From Bacillota bacterium (GTDB lineage Bacteria > Bacillota > Clostridia > Saccharofermentanales > Fastidiosipilaceae): a stretch of 64,000 nucleotides of DNA. The notes beneath the pieces are model-generated. The model was not told the DNA's origin and did no database searches. It worked only from the letters and a program-made list of their open reading frames with translations. The position numbers and the translations under genes are program-made. Below, piece after piece: positions 36,138 to 44,691 of this stretch. Each line of letters starts with the position of its first letter. Position 1 is the stretch's first letter. The stretch lies in NCBI GenBank assembly GCA_023420115.1, contig JAEZWR010000048.1, positions 218,820 to 282,819 of the forward strand, read 5' to 3'.

Positions 36138-38141
36138 TTGTTTAATAATAGAAATAGATCTAATTCTGGAATAGGAAATACTAGTTCTAGAAACTCTAGA
36201 AAAAATAATATTGATAATCAGTTTATAGCGACTGATGCGTACTCCGAAGCTCGCCGAAAGTTCCTAAAGGAACAGGCGGAACGGCGTGAGCGTGAAGCTG
36301 AGCTGAAAAGAACAATAGGGCAGAGTAGCACTTCGCCATTTTCTAAATTAAGGAAGAATATATCAAAAATTAAAAATGGTATATCTTCAGAGAAAGGTTC
36401 TCATGCCGATAATAAAAGACAGGAATTAAATCGCACTGATTTAAATATTACTTCGTATCCTGAAAATAAAAATAATTATACGCGATTTGATTCACAATAC
36501 GCTAATCAAGATGAAATAGATAAAAGTGAGTATTCCATTAGTAATAAAATAAGTGGAAACTCAGAGAATAATGAGTTTCCTGTGAAGTTTGAGTCGGACT
36601 CTTATTCCGATACAGACTTATTTATTGGTGACGTGTCAGAAAATAGGCCATTAAAATCTGCTGAGATTTCAGAAGAAGGAACAGCAACTTATTCAGGCTC
36701 TTTTTCTCAAGATAATGTTGATGAGTTTGATTATGCTGAAAATATAAAAGACCAATTTGTATCTGAACGAGCGAATAATTTAAGACAACAAGCAATAGAG
36801 CAAGAAAGAAATAATTCGATACTTAGAACTAGACTGAATAGGGAAACGGCAGAGAGATTAGCCTCTATTCACAAGAAACAGTCTCGTATTCAGGCTGGTA
36901 CCATGATTTTATTTGTCCTTTCAGCGATTCTTCTAACTTTGATAATTATTCAGACTTTTGCTAAAAATAATAGACCGAGTCCCAATCTTGTTATAGTGCA
37001 GGAGGGGCGTATGTCTGACTATTTTGATACTTATGGTTTGGTTGCTAGAGATGAGATGCTTATTAATTCACCTGCTAGTGGAAGTTTTGAGCCGATAGTG
37101 TCTGAGGGGACAAGGGTGTCAATTGATAATCTTTTAGGTAGAGTTGTTTCTGAAGATGGTAAAAATGAGATTCTTAGTCAAATAAGATCATTAAATAGAC
37201 AAATATCTTTGGAAATTGTATCTCTATTGAATGATAGAAATTTTCCAGAAGCAATTAGATATTATAGTGATGCTGATGCTGTGATTTATCCGGATATTAA
37301 GTTAGTACAGCAGGCCGCTATGGTACATAGTGTTTCTGATTTAATGGAGACCGGTAATTCTATAAGAACTGCTATGGCTAATAGAAATAGACAGTTGGAT
37401 AGTCTGAATTTTAACGATCCTGTCATTAGAGATCTTCGAGAAGAAAAAGAGAATTATGAAAATAAATTGAATTCTCAATCGGTAGAAGTTGTCAGTAGAC
37501 AGTCTGGATTTGTATCATTTAGATTATCTGATAAGGATGAATTATTGAGTCCACAACAATTGGAAAATATAAGTTTCGATGAAATCAAGAATCTTATGTC
37601 CGAATATCGATCTACACATCGAACTGTAGGTGATGTTCTTGAGGATGCACCAATTGTGAGAATTGCAACTGGTGGAACACAGTATTTTTTACTCCAAGTC
37701 GATGGAGCGAGAACTAAGGATTTTCCTATGGAAAAAAGTTTGACCTTAGAAGTAAGAGCGGAATCAGCACCGATTGACGCTATAAGAATTCTTAAAGTTA
37801 GCCCTAATAGTAGGGGCGTGTTGCTTCTTTGTTCTACCCAAAGTCAACTTGAACGTTTACTTGGAAGAAATGTTATTGAAGGTAAGATTCTTATGAATTC
37901 TGATAGAGGACTTTTGGTTCCTGCCTCGTCGCTTATGTTTGAAGACAAGGAGGCGAGAGGGACTGCGGATATTTATATTGTCAGATCGGGATATGTGCAT
38001 CGTGAAACAGTTAGAGTTCGATTGGAAGATTCTGATCAAGCCCTTGTCGAAGCAATAGATTCTAGTCAGACTTTATTATCATCTGGGGCGATTATTGTTT
38101 CTAATCCTAATACTGTGCGAGAGGGTCAAACATTAGAATAA
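36138..38141 (+). CDS. HlyD-like membrane-anchored protein of the YggS-SepF locus
   Basis: The 667-residue product has a long, polar, probably disordered cytoplasmic region (about 1-250) with a charged helix (RRKFLKEQAERREREAELKR), one transmembrane helix (about 252-275, TMILFVLSAILLTLIIIQTF) and an outer part that begins like HlyD adaptors (VVA-type EGRMSDYFDTYGLVARDEML, INSPASGSFEPIVSEGTRV), with a coiled coil and a closing barrel-like domain (SLTLEVRAES, LLVPASSLMFED). In clostridia related proteins sit just before yggS and sepF, as here, and no transporter adjoins. A division or envelope role is inference. The TTG at 36138 after GGGTGAT is a better start than GTG 36129. Confidence 0.75.
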   Translation: MFNNRNRSNSGIGNTSSRNSRKNNIDNQFIATDAYSEARRKFLKEQAERREREAELKRTIGQSSTSPFSKLRKNISKIKNGISSEKGSHADNKRQELNRTDLNITSYPENKNNYTRFDSQYANQDEIDKSEYSISNKISGNSENNEFPVKFESDSYSDTDLFIGDVSENRPLKSAEISEEGTATYSGSFSQDNVDEFDYAENIKDQFVSERANNLRQQAIEQERNNSILRTRLNRETAERLASIHKKQSRIQAGTMILFVLSAILLTLIIIQTFAKNNRPSPNLVIVQEGRMSDYFDTYGLVARDEMLINSPASGSFEPIVSEGTRVSIDNLLGRVVSEDGKNEILSQIRSLNRQISLEIVSLLNDRNFPEAIRYYSDADAVIYPDIKLVQQAAMVHSVSDLMETGNSIRTAMANRNRQLDSLNFNDPVIRDLREEKENYENKLNSQSVEVVSRQSGFVSFRLSDKDELLSPQQLENISFDEIKNLMSEYRSTHRTVGDVLEDAPIVRIATGGTQYFLLQVDGARTKDFPMEKSLTLEVRAESAPIDAIRILKVSPNSRGVLLLCSTQSQLERLLGRNVIEGKILMNSDRGLLVPASSLMFEDKEARGTADIYIVRSGYVHRETVRVRLEDSDQALVEAIDSSQTLLSSGAIIVSNPNTVREGQTLE

Positions 38142-38161
38142 GTTGATTTTGATGAGTGTTA

Positions 38162-38193
38162 AAATAGCTAATAGAAATATTAGCTATTTTTTT
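38162..38193 (+). terminator. Terminator after the HlyD-like gene
   Basis: AAATAGCTAAT (38162-38172) and ATTAGCTATTT (38179-38189) pair perfectly around AGAAAT, ending in TTTTTTT. It lies between the HlyD-like gene and yggS, so read-through or a separate yggS promoter is needed. Confidence 0.85.
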
Positions 38194-38228
38194 ATTTGTT
38201 TAATGGTACTAAAACACAAGGAGCATAT

Positions 38229-38942
38229 ATGTACGATAATTATTTGCGGATTAAGAGAAATTTAGAAAGAATAGAAGAGCAGATTGAAACTGCGTGTGCT
38301 AAGTCTGGAAGGTCAAGAGATGAGCTTAAGTTACTAGTGGTTAGTAAATATAGATCAACTGACGAGATTAGTGCTGTTATAAAATGTGGGTATCATGAAC
38401 TTGCTGAGAATCGACCAGAAGTAATTTTAGAAAGAAAAGAAGAACTTAAATTTTCTGAAGAAAATTTAAAGTGGCATATAATTGGGACAGTTCAAAGAAG
38501 AAAAGTAAAAAGTATAATTTCAGAGGTTGAATTAATACATTCTGTTGATAGTCTTAGATTAGCTGAGGAAATTGCTAGGCAGGTGAAAATTAAAAATATA
38601 AGTGAAGAAAAGAAAATACTTTTGCAAGTTAATTGTAGTAGAGAAGAGAATAAACATGGATTTGAGCCGGAACGTTTATATGATGAGTATCATAAGATTA
38701 GAGAGATAAAAGGACTGAAAATTTTAGGTTTAATGACCATGGCAGAAAATACAGATGATGAGAGAATTATAAGAAGTACATTTTCTGAATGTAGAGATTT
38801 ATTTAATAGAATAAAAAATGAATTAAATGGTGAGGAAAAAGCTTCGTTTAAAGAGTTATCAATGGGGATGAGTTCTGATTTTATCGAGGCAATTGAAGAG
38901 GGGGCTAGTATAGTTCGAATTGGCAGTTTAGTTTTTAGATGA
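38229..38942 (+). CDS. YggS/PLPBP family pyridoxal-phosphate homeostasis protein
   Basis: The 237-residue protein is a single alanine-racemase-like barrel of the YggS (YlmE) family, which binds PLP and influences vitamin B6 and amino acid balance without known catalysis. The PLP Lys lies in LLVVSKYRSTDEI near residue 38; HELAENRPEVILERKEEL, WHIIGTVQRRKVK, HSVDSLRLAEEI, LLQVNCSREENKHGFEPE, GLMTMAEN and LSMGMSSDFIEAIEEGASIVRIGS are the usual motifs in order. Usual GENYVQE is replaced by AENRPEV. I use ATG 38229 because AAGGAG lies seven bases before it. It precedes sepF, as in many Gram-positive division clusters. Confidence 0.95.
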   Translation: MYDNYLRIKRNLERIEEQIETACAKSGRSRDELKLLVVSKYRSTDEISAVIKCGYHELAENRPEVILERKEELKFSEENLKWHIIGTVQRRKVKSIISEVELIHSVDSLRLAEEIARQVKIKNISEEKKILLQVNCSREENKHGFEPERLYDEYHKIREIKGLKILGLMTMAENTDDERIIRSTFSECRDLFNRIKNELNGEEKASFKELSMGMSSDFIEAIEEGASIVRIGSLVFR

Positions 38943-38968
38943 AATAATAAGAAGGTGATTTTATATTG

Positions 38969-38999
38969 GCGTCTGCAATCAGAGCGGACGCTTTTTTTT
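38969..38999 (+). terminator. Terminator of yggS
   Basis: GCGTCTGC (38969-38976) pairs with GCGGACGC (38984-38991) around AATCAGA, with one G-T wobble, followed by TTTTTTTT. Confidence 0.9.
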
Positions 39000-39016
39000 A
39001 TTCACGAAATATCTAT

Positions 39017-39044
39017 TATGTATAATTATGCATAATTATACATA
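39017..39044. repeat. 28-bp perfect palindrome
   Basis: The left half TATGTATAATTATG (39017-39030) is followed directly by its reverse complement (39031-39044), with no spacer. It lies in the yggS-sepF gap, beyond the yggS terminator. A zero-loop palindrome cannot form a normal RNA hairpin without melting its centre, so a dimeric protein site is the simplest reading. Confidence 0.8.
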
Positions 39045-39081
39045 CAATGAATAAAGATGAATAAATAAACATGGCGATAAA

Positions 39082-39120
39082 TGTCGTATTGTAATATTAC
39101 GGTAATATTACAATACGACA
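39082..39120. repeat. 39-bp perfect palindrome with internal GTAATATTAC repeats
   Basis: The arm TGTCGTATTGTAATATTAC (39082-39100) and its exact reverse complement (39102-39120) flank a single G at 39101. Each arm ends in GTAATATTAC, itself a 10-bp palindrome, so the centre is two such boxes in tandem separated by G. It sits 38 bases after the 28-bp palindrome and about 55 bases before the sepF promoter. No T-run follows, so it is not a terminator. Confidence 0.8.
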
Positions 39121-39173
39121 GAGAAGCCGTTTTACAAGCAGTTTACTTATTTGATATTTCCCAATAAATACAA

Positions 39174-39202
39174 TTGTTTTGGCTTATTGCTATTTTTATA
39201 AT
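39174..39202 (+). promoter_or_regulatory. Putative sepF promoter
   Basis: TTGTTT (39174-39179), 17 bases, TATAAT (39197-39202), about 32 bases before the sepF ATG. Confidence 0.5.
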
Positions 39203-39234
39203 TAGCGACATCGAGTTTGATGAGGTGTGTGGCT

Positions 39235-40128
39235 ATGGGTTTAGTGCAGTGGGTAGATAGGCTTAGAAGTAATTTTTCCTATGATGATGCAATGCTTGAG
39301 AGTGAATATTCATACGATGATTACGATGAATTAGAATACGATGATATTGAGTCTACTGCTTATTCTGATGATTCTCTTGTATATGGTTCTGATGATGATT
39401 CTGAGATTGATGGTGATGAAATCCAAAGTATAAATACATATTCCTTACAACGTGATAATTCAGCTATTGATTCAAATTCTCAATCTATTAATTCTGCTCA
39501 GCATACTTATTACAGTGCTCATGGTGATGATAGAGAGCAAATGTTTGATGATGTGGAGGAATTTGACCAAGATGATTATGCTCCATATTCTGGAAGATAT
39601 GATGGCGACATAGTTAATGATGAGAGCTTTTCTGATACTGAAATTTCTTTGATTAAGAATAAACTTCCTAATAAAATGAAAGAATTTAATAGTAGAATTA
39701 AGCTTAATGATGAAAAAATTAATGATTATAAAAATAAAATGAGATTAGAAGAGGTTGAAAAAATGTCATACGACGAACAGAAACCCCAGATGGTTTACGA
39801 TTTGAATAAGGATATTAGAATTGAATCAAATTCTTTGGCAATGCTAGAAATTAATCTTAGAAATTTTGAAGACGTAAAAGAAATCTGTGCGGCAGTAAAA
39901 TCCGGTAATGGTATTGTTTGTTATATGGCAGGAGTAGAAGCTCAAATAGCCAACCAATTTATATGTTATTTGAATGGTTTTTGCAGCGCTTTGAATGCTC
40001 AAATGAATAAGATTGCAGAAGCTACATTTATTCTTACACCAAGACAAGTAAGATATATAAAGGCTGAAGAACGTGAAATGTATAATAGAAATAGTATGTC
40101 AGATTATAGAAATAGGTCAGCTATTTAA
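39235..40128 (+). CDS. sepF: Cell division protein SepF with long acidic linker
   Basis: SepF binds FtsZ and the membrane and helps anchor and shape the division septum. The start MGLVQWVDRLRSNF is the membrane-binding amphipathic helix. The C-terminal domain (about residues 200-285) shows FEDVKEICAAVKSGNGIVCY, then AGVEAQIANQFICYLNGFCSALNAQM and TFILTPRQV, matching the SepF core, with MAGVE for the usual NLEGL. The linker of about 190 residues is Asp/Ser/Tyr-rich and acidic, making the protein 297 residues instead of about 150-200. The ATG at 39235 has GAGGTG at a good distance; an upstream ATG at 39220 would put this site inside the gene. Confidence 0.85.
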   Translation: MGLVQWVDRLRSNFSYDDAMLESEYSYDDYDELEYDDIESTAYSDDSLVYGSDDDSEIDGDEIQSINTYSLQRDNSAIDSNSQSINSAQHTYYSAHGDDREQMFDDVEEFDQDDYAPYSGRYDGDIVNDESFSDTEISLIKNKLPNKMKEFNSRIKLNDEKINDYKNKMRLEEVEKMSYDEQKPQMVYDLNKDIRIESNSLAMLEINLRNFEDVKEICAAVKSGNGIVCYMAGVEAQIANQFICYLNGFCSALNAQMNKIAEATFILTPRQVRYIKAEEREMYNRNSMSDYRNRSAI

Positions 40129-40181
40129 TTGGTTATATCAAAATTAGAGAGCATACTGCGTCAGTATTATAAAGTGTAAAG

Positions 40182-40270
40182 AAAAAAGACAGCTATAATC
40201 TAAGTACCGAAATACCAATTGGAAGTTTTGTGATCTAACTTTTGGGGTCGGCATACTAGCTGTCTTTTTT
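40182..40270. terminator. Long structured bidirectional terminator between sepF and ychF
   Basis: AAAAAAGACAGCTA (40182-40195) pairs perfectly over 14 bases with TAGCTGTCTTTTTT (40257-40270), giving A- and T-runs on both sides, as expected for convergent genes. The 61 bases inside also fold: AGTACCGA with TCGGCATACT, ACCAA with TTGGGGT, and AAGTT with AACTT around TTGTGATCT. The inner ends resemble each other as imperfect inverted repeats, so a small element may have inserted in the terminator loop. Confidence 0.7.
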
Positions 40271-40293
40271 ATATTGTCCTAATTTAAAAATTA

Positions 40294-41388
40294 CTAGACA
40301 TTGAAGCGGAATAGAACAACATCACCTTCTTGCATGACATAATCTTTACCTTCTGATCTCAAAAGTCCTTTTTCTTTTACTTTTTGCATAGAGCCGAGAT
40401 TAATAAGGTCGTCATAGTTAACAATTTCTGCTCTTATAAATCCTCTCTCAAAATCAGAATGAATTTTACCAGCTGCTTGGGGGGCCTTTGTTCCTTTTTG
40501 TATTGTCCAAGCTCGGACTTCTTTAGGGCCGGCTGTTAGGTAACTCATTAAACCAAGTAATTCATAACTCTTCTTGATAATCTTATCTAAACCAGACTCG
40601 TTGAGACCTAAGTCTTCGAGAAATATTTTTTGCTCATCTTCATCCATCTCGCTTAGTTCTGATTCTATTTTTACAGAAATACAAAGGAGAGAGGCTTTTT
40701 CTTTATCCGCTATCTTTTTGACTGCAAGAATATCGGGATCGCTATCTTCTTTTCCAATTTGCTCTTCAGAAATATTGGCAATATATAAAATCGGTTTAGC
40801 AGACAGTAGTTCTAAGTCCTTAAAGAATGGTAAGTATTCTTCATCACATACAAATGTTCTGGCATTGTTTCCTTCATTTAGGTGTTCTGTGAGAGCCTTG
40901 ATCATATCAGATTCTTTTTGAGCTTGTTTATCACCACTTTTTAGTAATTTACCTAATTTTTCACTGCGTCTTTTGAGATAATCCATATCAGATAGTATCA
41001 ATTCAGTGTTGATAACTTCTATATCGCGAGCAGGGTCCGTACTACCAGAAACGTGGATAATATCATCATTATGGAAGCAACGAACAACCTGCAAAATTGC
41101 ATCAGTTTCTCTAATATTTGCCAAAAATTGATTACCTAGACCCTCACCGTGGCTAGCACCTTCAACTAGTCCTGCAATATCGACAAACTCAACAATTGCC
41201 GGTACTGATTTTTCTGAATCATATAATTCAGCTAGCTTAGCTATGCGAGGATCGGGAACATTGACAACACCTACATTGGGATCAATTGTACAGAAGGGAT
41301 AATTAGCAACATCCGCTCCAGCCTTACACATTGCATTGAACAAAGTACTTTTGCCGACATTTGGCAGACCAACAATTCCTAATTTCAT
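40294..41388 (-). CDS. ychF: Redox-regulated ATPase/GTPase YchF (Obg family)
   Basis: YchF (OLA1 homologue) is a conserved ribosome-associated P-loop NTPase that prefers ATP. The 364-residue protein opens [20 protein letters not shown] (G1), has [12 protein letters not shown] in the switch I region, [20 protein letters not shown] (G3), a coiled-coil insertion at about 125-200, YIANISEEQ in place of the GTPase NKxD motif, and the C-terminal TGS-like domain ending [16 protein letters not shown]. All features and length are normal. It is alone on the minus strand and convergent with sepF. Confidence 0.96.
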   Translation of the reverse strand: MKLGIVGLPNVGKSTLFNAMCKAGADVANYPFCTIDPNVGVVNVPDPRIAKLAELYDSEKSVPAIVEFVDIAGLVEGASHGEGLGNQFLANIRETDAILQVVRCFHNDDIIHVSGSTDPARDIEVINTELILSDMDYLKRRSEKLGKLLKSGDKQAQKESDMIKALTEHLNEGNNARTFVCDEEYLPFFKDLELLSAKPILYIANISEEQIGKEDSDPDILAVKKIADKEKASLLCISVKIESELSEMDEDEQKIFLEDLGLNESGLDKIIKKSYELLGLMSYLTAGPKEVRAWTIQKGTKAPQAAGKIHSDFERGFIRAEIVNYDDLINLGSMQKVKEKGLLRSEGKDYVMQEGDVVLFRFNV

Positions 41389-41584
41389 TTACATATCCAA
41401 TCTAAATTTATACATAATTAACTTTTATATCATATCAGAAATATGCGTGAAAATAAGCAAGGTGTATTAAAAAATAAAGATTACTCTCCTTTTTCTTTCT
41501 TGCGTAGAATGAGAAAAGAAGATTTATACCTAAGTGCTCAGAAAAAATTAGGATTTAATAAAACGATAGAAAGTAGAACCAGAT

Positions 41585-43348
41585 ATGTTTATAGAAAAGT
41601 CAAATGGTTATGCAATTGTATATAGTTTTATTAAAAATGATTCAAGATCATCAATTCTTAAATTAGAAGTTAAGATAAGTAAAGGTTTACCATATTTTGA
41701 TATTTTAGCTAAGACTGAGCAGGGTGTGAGAGCATGCAAAGGAAGAGTGAGAGCTGCGATAGAAAGTGCAAAATTCATATTTCCTAATAGGCGTATAACT
41801 GTATCAATATATAGCGAGATAACAATAAGACAAATATCTGATTATGACTTTCCAATAGCAATTGGGATACTTTTAGCATCTGAGCAAATATCTATAAACT
41901 GTGGAACAATATTTGCTGTAGGTGAACTGGAATTAAGTGGTGGTGTAAGACCATATTGGAACGATTTTGAAAAAAATAGTACATTTTTTGCTGATTTTAA
42001 TATGTTTGAGCAAAGTGAAGCAAGGTCTAAAATGATACTAGCAAATTTTACGAATTTTTCTAACTCTAGTTTCGATGATGATTCTAGCACTTGCTTCGAT
42101 GATTTCCCACGTAACTTATATGTATATGTTAATGATTTATGTTGTTTAAAAAGCATTGCTGAATTCAACAATACTGACTACAAGCTACTAAAAAAAGAGC
42201 TTGATATATGGAACAAATCGTTTATAAATAATAAAGGCATTAATAATCCAAAACTAAAATTTGAGCTTTTATTGCTGGAGATTGAAGAAAAGATTGTAGA
42301 GTTTAGCAAAAATGGGATTTATGAGAAACTCGAAGCAATTAGTGGACAACAAGAGGCAATAAGGTCTCTGAAAATAGCACTTACCGGTTTTCACTCTACA
42401 ATATTTCTCGGAAGTCCAGGCTGTGGTAAAAGTCTTATATCAGAGCTGTTAAATCTAATAAGTATTTTATTATATAGATATATGCTCAAAGAAATGTTAA
42501 ACGATGCTAATTTATTGAAGAGTTTCGATATTGAGACTGAAGTTCCCACGTTAATACAGCTCAAGAGTAGTACAACAGTAGCTTCGATATGTGGTGGGAG
42601 ACGAATAGGAAAATCTATTTTTCAAAAATGTGAAAATAGTGTTATTTATTGTGATGAACTGCTTGAGTTATCATCAGCACAACTCACTTCTTTGAAACAA
42701 GCAATGGATACTTATTATTTATATGATGATAATGCGGATAGTGTGATTAAAGATTACAATTTGCGTAATGATAAGAGATTACTTAGCAATAAATGCATAT
42801 TAGACAAAAGAAATAATATATTTATTGCTTCATTAAATCCTTGCAAATGTGGGAATCTTTTAGAAAGGGGCAAATCCTGCACCTGCTCTGAATATAAAAT
42901 AAGACAGTATTGGTCTAAATTGCCAATGTCATTTGTAGATAGAATAAATATTTGGAGACCTATGTACGCACTTAATGAAAGTGACTTATCACTGAGTGTA
43001 AAAGGGAATAAGTTAAATATAGACAATATTGTAGAAGAGATATATCAAGCGAGGAAACTTAATTTGCAAAGAATGCAAGAGTTAAACTTATCCACGCATA
43101 AAAATAGTCTTCTTAATCACTGTGATTTACAAAAAATATTTTCAAATAATGATGATTGTATTTTCTATCTCAGTAATTTAGCTGATTTTTATCATTTATC
43201 AGCACGTTCTTTTCATACTGTTCTTAAGTTAGCGATGAGTATTGCTTCGTTAGATCAAAGATTATTTTGTAATAAAGATGATATAAATGAGGCAATTCAA
43301 CTTAAGCTTGAAAGGTCTATTTTAGAGAGGCTGGGGTTAGATGTTTAA
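41585..43348 (+). CDS. ComM/YifB family Mg-chelatase-like AAA+ ATPase
   Basis: ComM-type proteins help branch migration during integration of transformed DNA. The N-terminal S5-like domain is recognisable (VEVKISKGLPYFDILAKTEQ-like KLEVKISKGLPYFDI, GRVRAAIESAKF, PNRRITVSI, YDFPIAIGILLAS), although PSFDLPIA is altered to SDYDFPIA. The AAA+ part has ISGQQEAIRSLKIAL, Walker A GSPGCGKS near residue 280, SVIYCDELLELSSAQLTSLKQ as Walker B, and the Cys cluster NPCKCGN...CTC. The 587 residues exceed the usual 500-510; insertions at about 130-190 and 365-400 are low-complexity. No good ribosome binding site precedes the ATG. It overlaps dprA by eight bases. Confidence 0.88.
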   Translation: MFIEKSNGYAIVYSFIKNDSRSSILKLEVKISKGLPYFDILAKTEQGVRACKGRVRAAIESAKFIFPNRRITVSIYSEITIRQISDYDFPIAIGILLASEQISINCGTIFAVGELELSGGVRPYWNDFEKNSTFFADFNMFEQSEARSKMILANFTNFSNSSFDDDSSTCFDDFPRNLYVYVNDLCCLKSIAEFNNTDYKLLKKELDIWNKSFINNKGINNPKLKFELLLLEIEEKIVEFSKNGIYEKLEAISGQQEAIRSLKIALTGFHSTIFLGSPGCGKSLISELLNLISILLYRYMLKEMLNDANLLKSFDIETEVPTLIQLKSSTTVASICGGRRIGKSIFQKCENSVIYCDELLELSSAQLTSLKQAMDTYYLYDDNADSVIKDYNLRNDKRLLSNKCILDKRNNIFIASLNPCKCGNLLERGKSCTCSEYKIRQYWSKLPMSFVDRINIWRPMYALNESDLSLSVKGNKLNIDNIVEEIYQARKLNLQRMQELNLSTHKNSLLNHCDLQKIFSNNDDCIFYLSNLADFYHLSARSFHTVLKLAMSIASLDQRLFCNKDDINEAIQLKLERSILERLGLDV

Positions 43349-44636
43349 AGTTGAAGATGCTGTAAAAATAATGCTGTGGAAAAAGGCCAATAAAATACCT
43401 AACGAGATGATAAATGCGGTTTTTTCTATATTAAAAAATAATAATAGAACGTGGATATCAGCTGATATAGTTGAAGAAGTATTTATAAATTTGTGCGAGA
43501 GTATTCATAAAGAGTACTTATGTAGTAACCTATCATATGAAGAAAATAGCGAGAGTGCTCTTTTTAAAGTATTTGAGAAATATTATAAAAAAGCTTTGCT
43601 GAGTAATCTGTCAGAAGATAAGTCTTTATCTTTAAAAGCAATACCACATAGGTATTTATTTAAAAGAATTAATGAGTTCGATAATGCGGCCGAGGTTAAC
43701 TTATCGCGAAGTGCTTTTTACAAGAAGGCGAGAGTTGTGTCATCTGTTGATGAAAACTATCCTAGAACTTTTAAGAAACTAGGTCTTGGTATTAGTCCGA
43801 TATATTTTCAAATGGGCAATATTGAGGAGATTAATAAAAAAATATTTCTTCTCATTATTGGAAGTAGAAAAGGTAGTATTTATGGAGAAAGGACTATAGA
43901 CAGATTAATAAGAGGACTCAAATATTATCCAATTATAATTGTGTCTGGTTTTGCAAAAGGTATGGATGAAAAAGCACATCGTGCAGCCTTGGATAGTGGT
44001 TTAAAGAGTATAGCTATATTACCTAGTTCATTGGATATGCCATATCCAAATAATTCTGACTTGTTTGAACGTTTGGCTGAGAGTGGGAGTTTAATTTCAG
44101 AGTATTTACCAGGGACTAAACTTCAAAGGTATCATTTTTTACAAAGAAATTATCTACTTAGTTCAATGGCAGACTTGGTATTGGTTGTAGAGGCTGGTGA
44201 AAAGTCAGGAACCCTTATCACTGCAAATTACGCTGCAGATCAAAACAAAACAGTGTTTGCTATTCCTGGAAATATAGATGCTAGGCAAAGTGTCGGTTCA
44301 AATAAACTTATAGAAGAAGGGGCCAGAATATGTTTATCTTCTGATAGTCTCATAGATGAAATGAAAGCACTCGCTATTGAATGTGGAGTGAATTTTCGGA
44401 GAGTATTTATAGGTCAGGAAGAAAAAAGTTTTATCAATGTGACTTCTGATACTACAAGTTCCAAGCTTGAACATAATATTATTGATTCCATTGAGTCATA
44501 TGGTATGACAATAGAGGAAATTAGTGATATTTTAGAAAATAGTTATTCTTTATCTGATATTAGATCGGTATTGATTGATCTTGAAATTCAGGGAAAAATA
44601 AAAAGAGAGTATGGAAGATATATTTTGACAAAATAA
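43341..44636 (+). CDS. dprA: DNA-processing protein DprA
   Basis: DprA protects incoming single-stranded DNA and loads RecA during transformation. The Rossmann-like core is at about residues 165-350: LLIIGSRKGSIYGERTIDRL, IIVSGFAKGMDEKAHRAALD, IAILPSSLDMPYPNNSDLFE, GSLISEYLPG, FLQRNYLLSSMADLVLVVEA and SGTLITANYAADQNKTVFAIPGNI, all standard. A C-terminal winged-helix domain (about 375-431, GMTIEEISDILENSY to GKIKREYGRYIL) is present. The N-terminal 120 residues are a helical SAM-like part, somewhat longer than usual. It is translationally coupled to comM (overlap) and precedes topA, a frequent gene order in Bacillota. Confidence 0.95.
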   Translation: MFKVEDAVKIMLWKKANKIPNEMINAVFSILKNNNRTWISADIVEEVFINLCESIHKEYLCSNLSYEENSESALFKVFEKYYKKALLSNLSEDKSLSLKAIPHRYLFKRINEFDNAAEVNLSRSAFYKKARVVSSVDENYPRTFKKLGLGISPIYFQMGNIEEINKKIFLLIIGSRKGSIYGERTIDRLIRGLKYYPIIIVSGFAKGMDEKAHRAALDSGLKSIAILPSSLDMPYPNNSDLFERLAESGSLISEYLPGTKLQRYHFLQRNYLLSSMADLVLVVEAGEKSGTLITANYAADQNKTVFAIPGNIDARQSVGSNKLIEEGARICLSSDSLIDEMKALAIECGVNFRRVFIGQEEKSFINVTSDTTSSKLEHNIIDSIESYGMTIEEISDILENSYSLSDIRSVLIDLEIQGKIKREYGRYILTK

Positions 44637-44691
44637 AACTTTGATGTTTTAGTATTATATTATTTCGACTAAATGTGTAATTGAGGTAAGT

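Noticed and set aside
38951..39020. Mini-ORF starting TTG at about 38966 after AAGAAGGTG
   Set aside because: It encodes only some 19 residues and runs through the yggS terminator hairpin; more likely coincidence.
39091..39111. Rolling-circle replication origin suggested by two TAATATTAC copies
   Set aside because: No Rep/HUH gene nearby, and the nonanucleotide is in the stem instead of the loop; kept only as a remark on the palindrome.
41443..41625. 60-codon plus-strand ORF overlapping the comM start
   Set aside because: No ribosome binding site, overlaps comM by 41 bases in another frame, and its product matches nothing known. The comM N-terminus is already normal.
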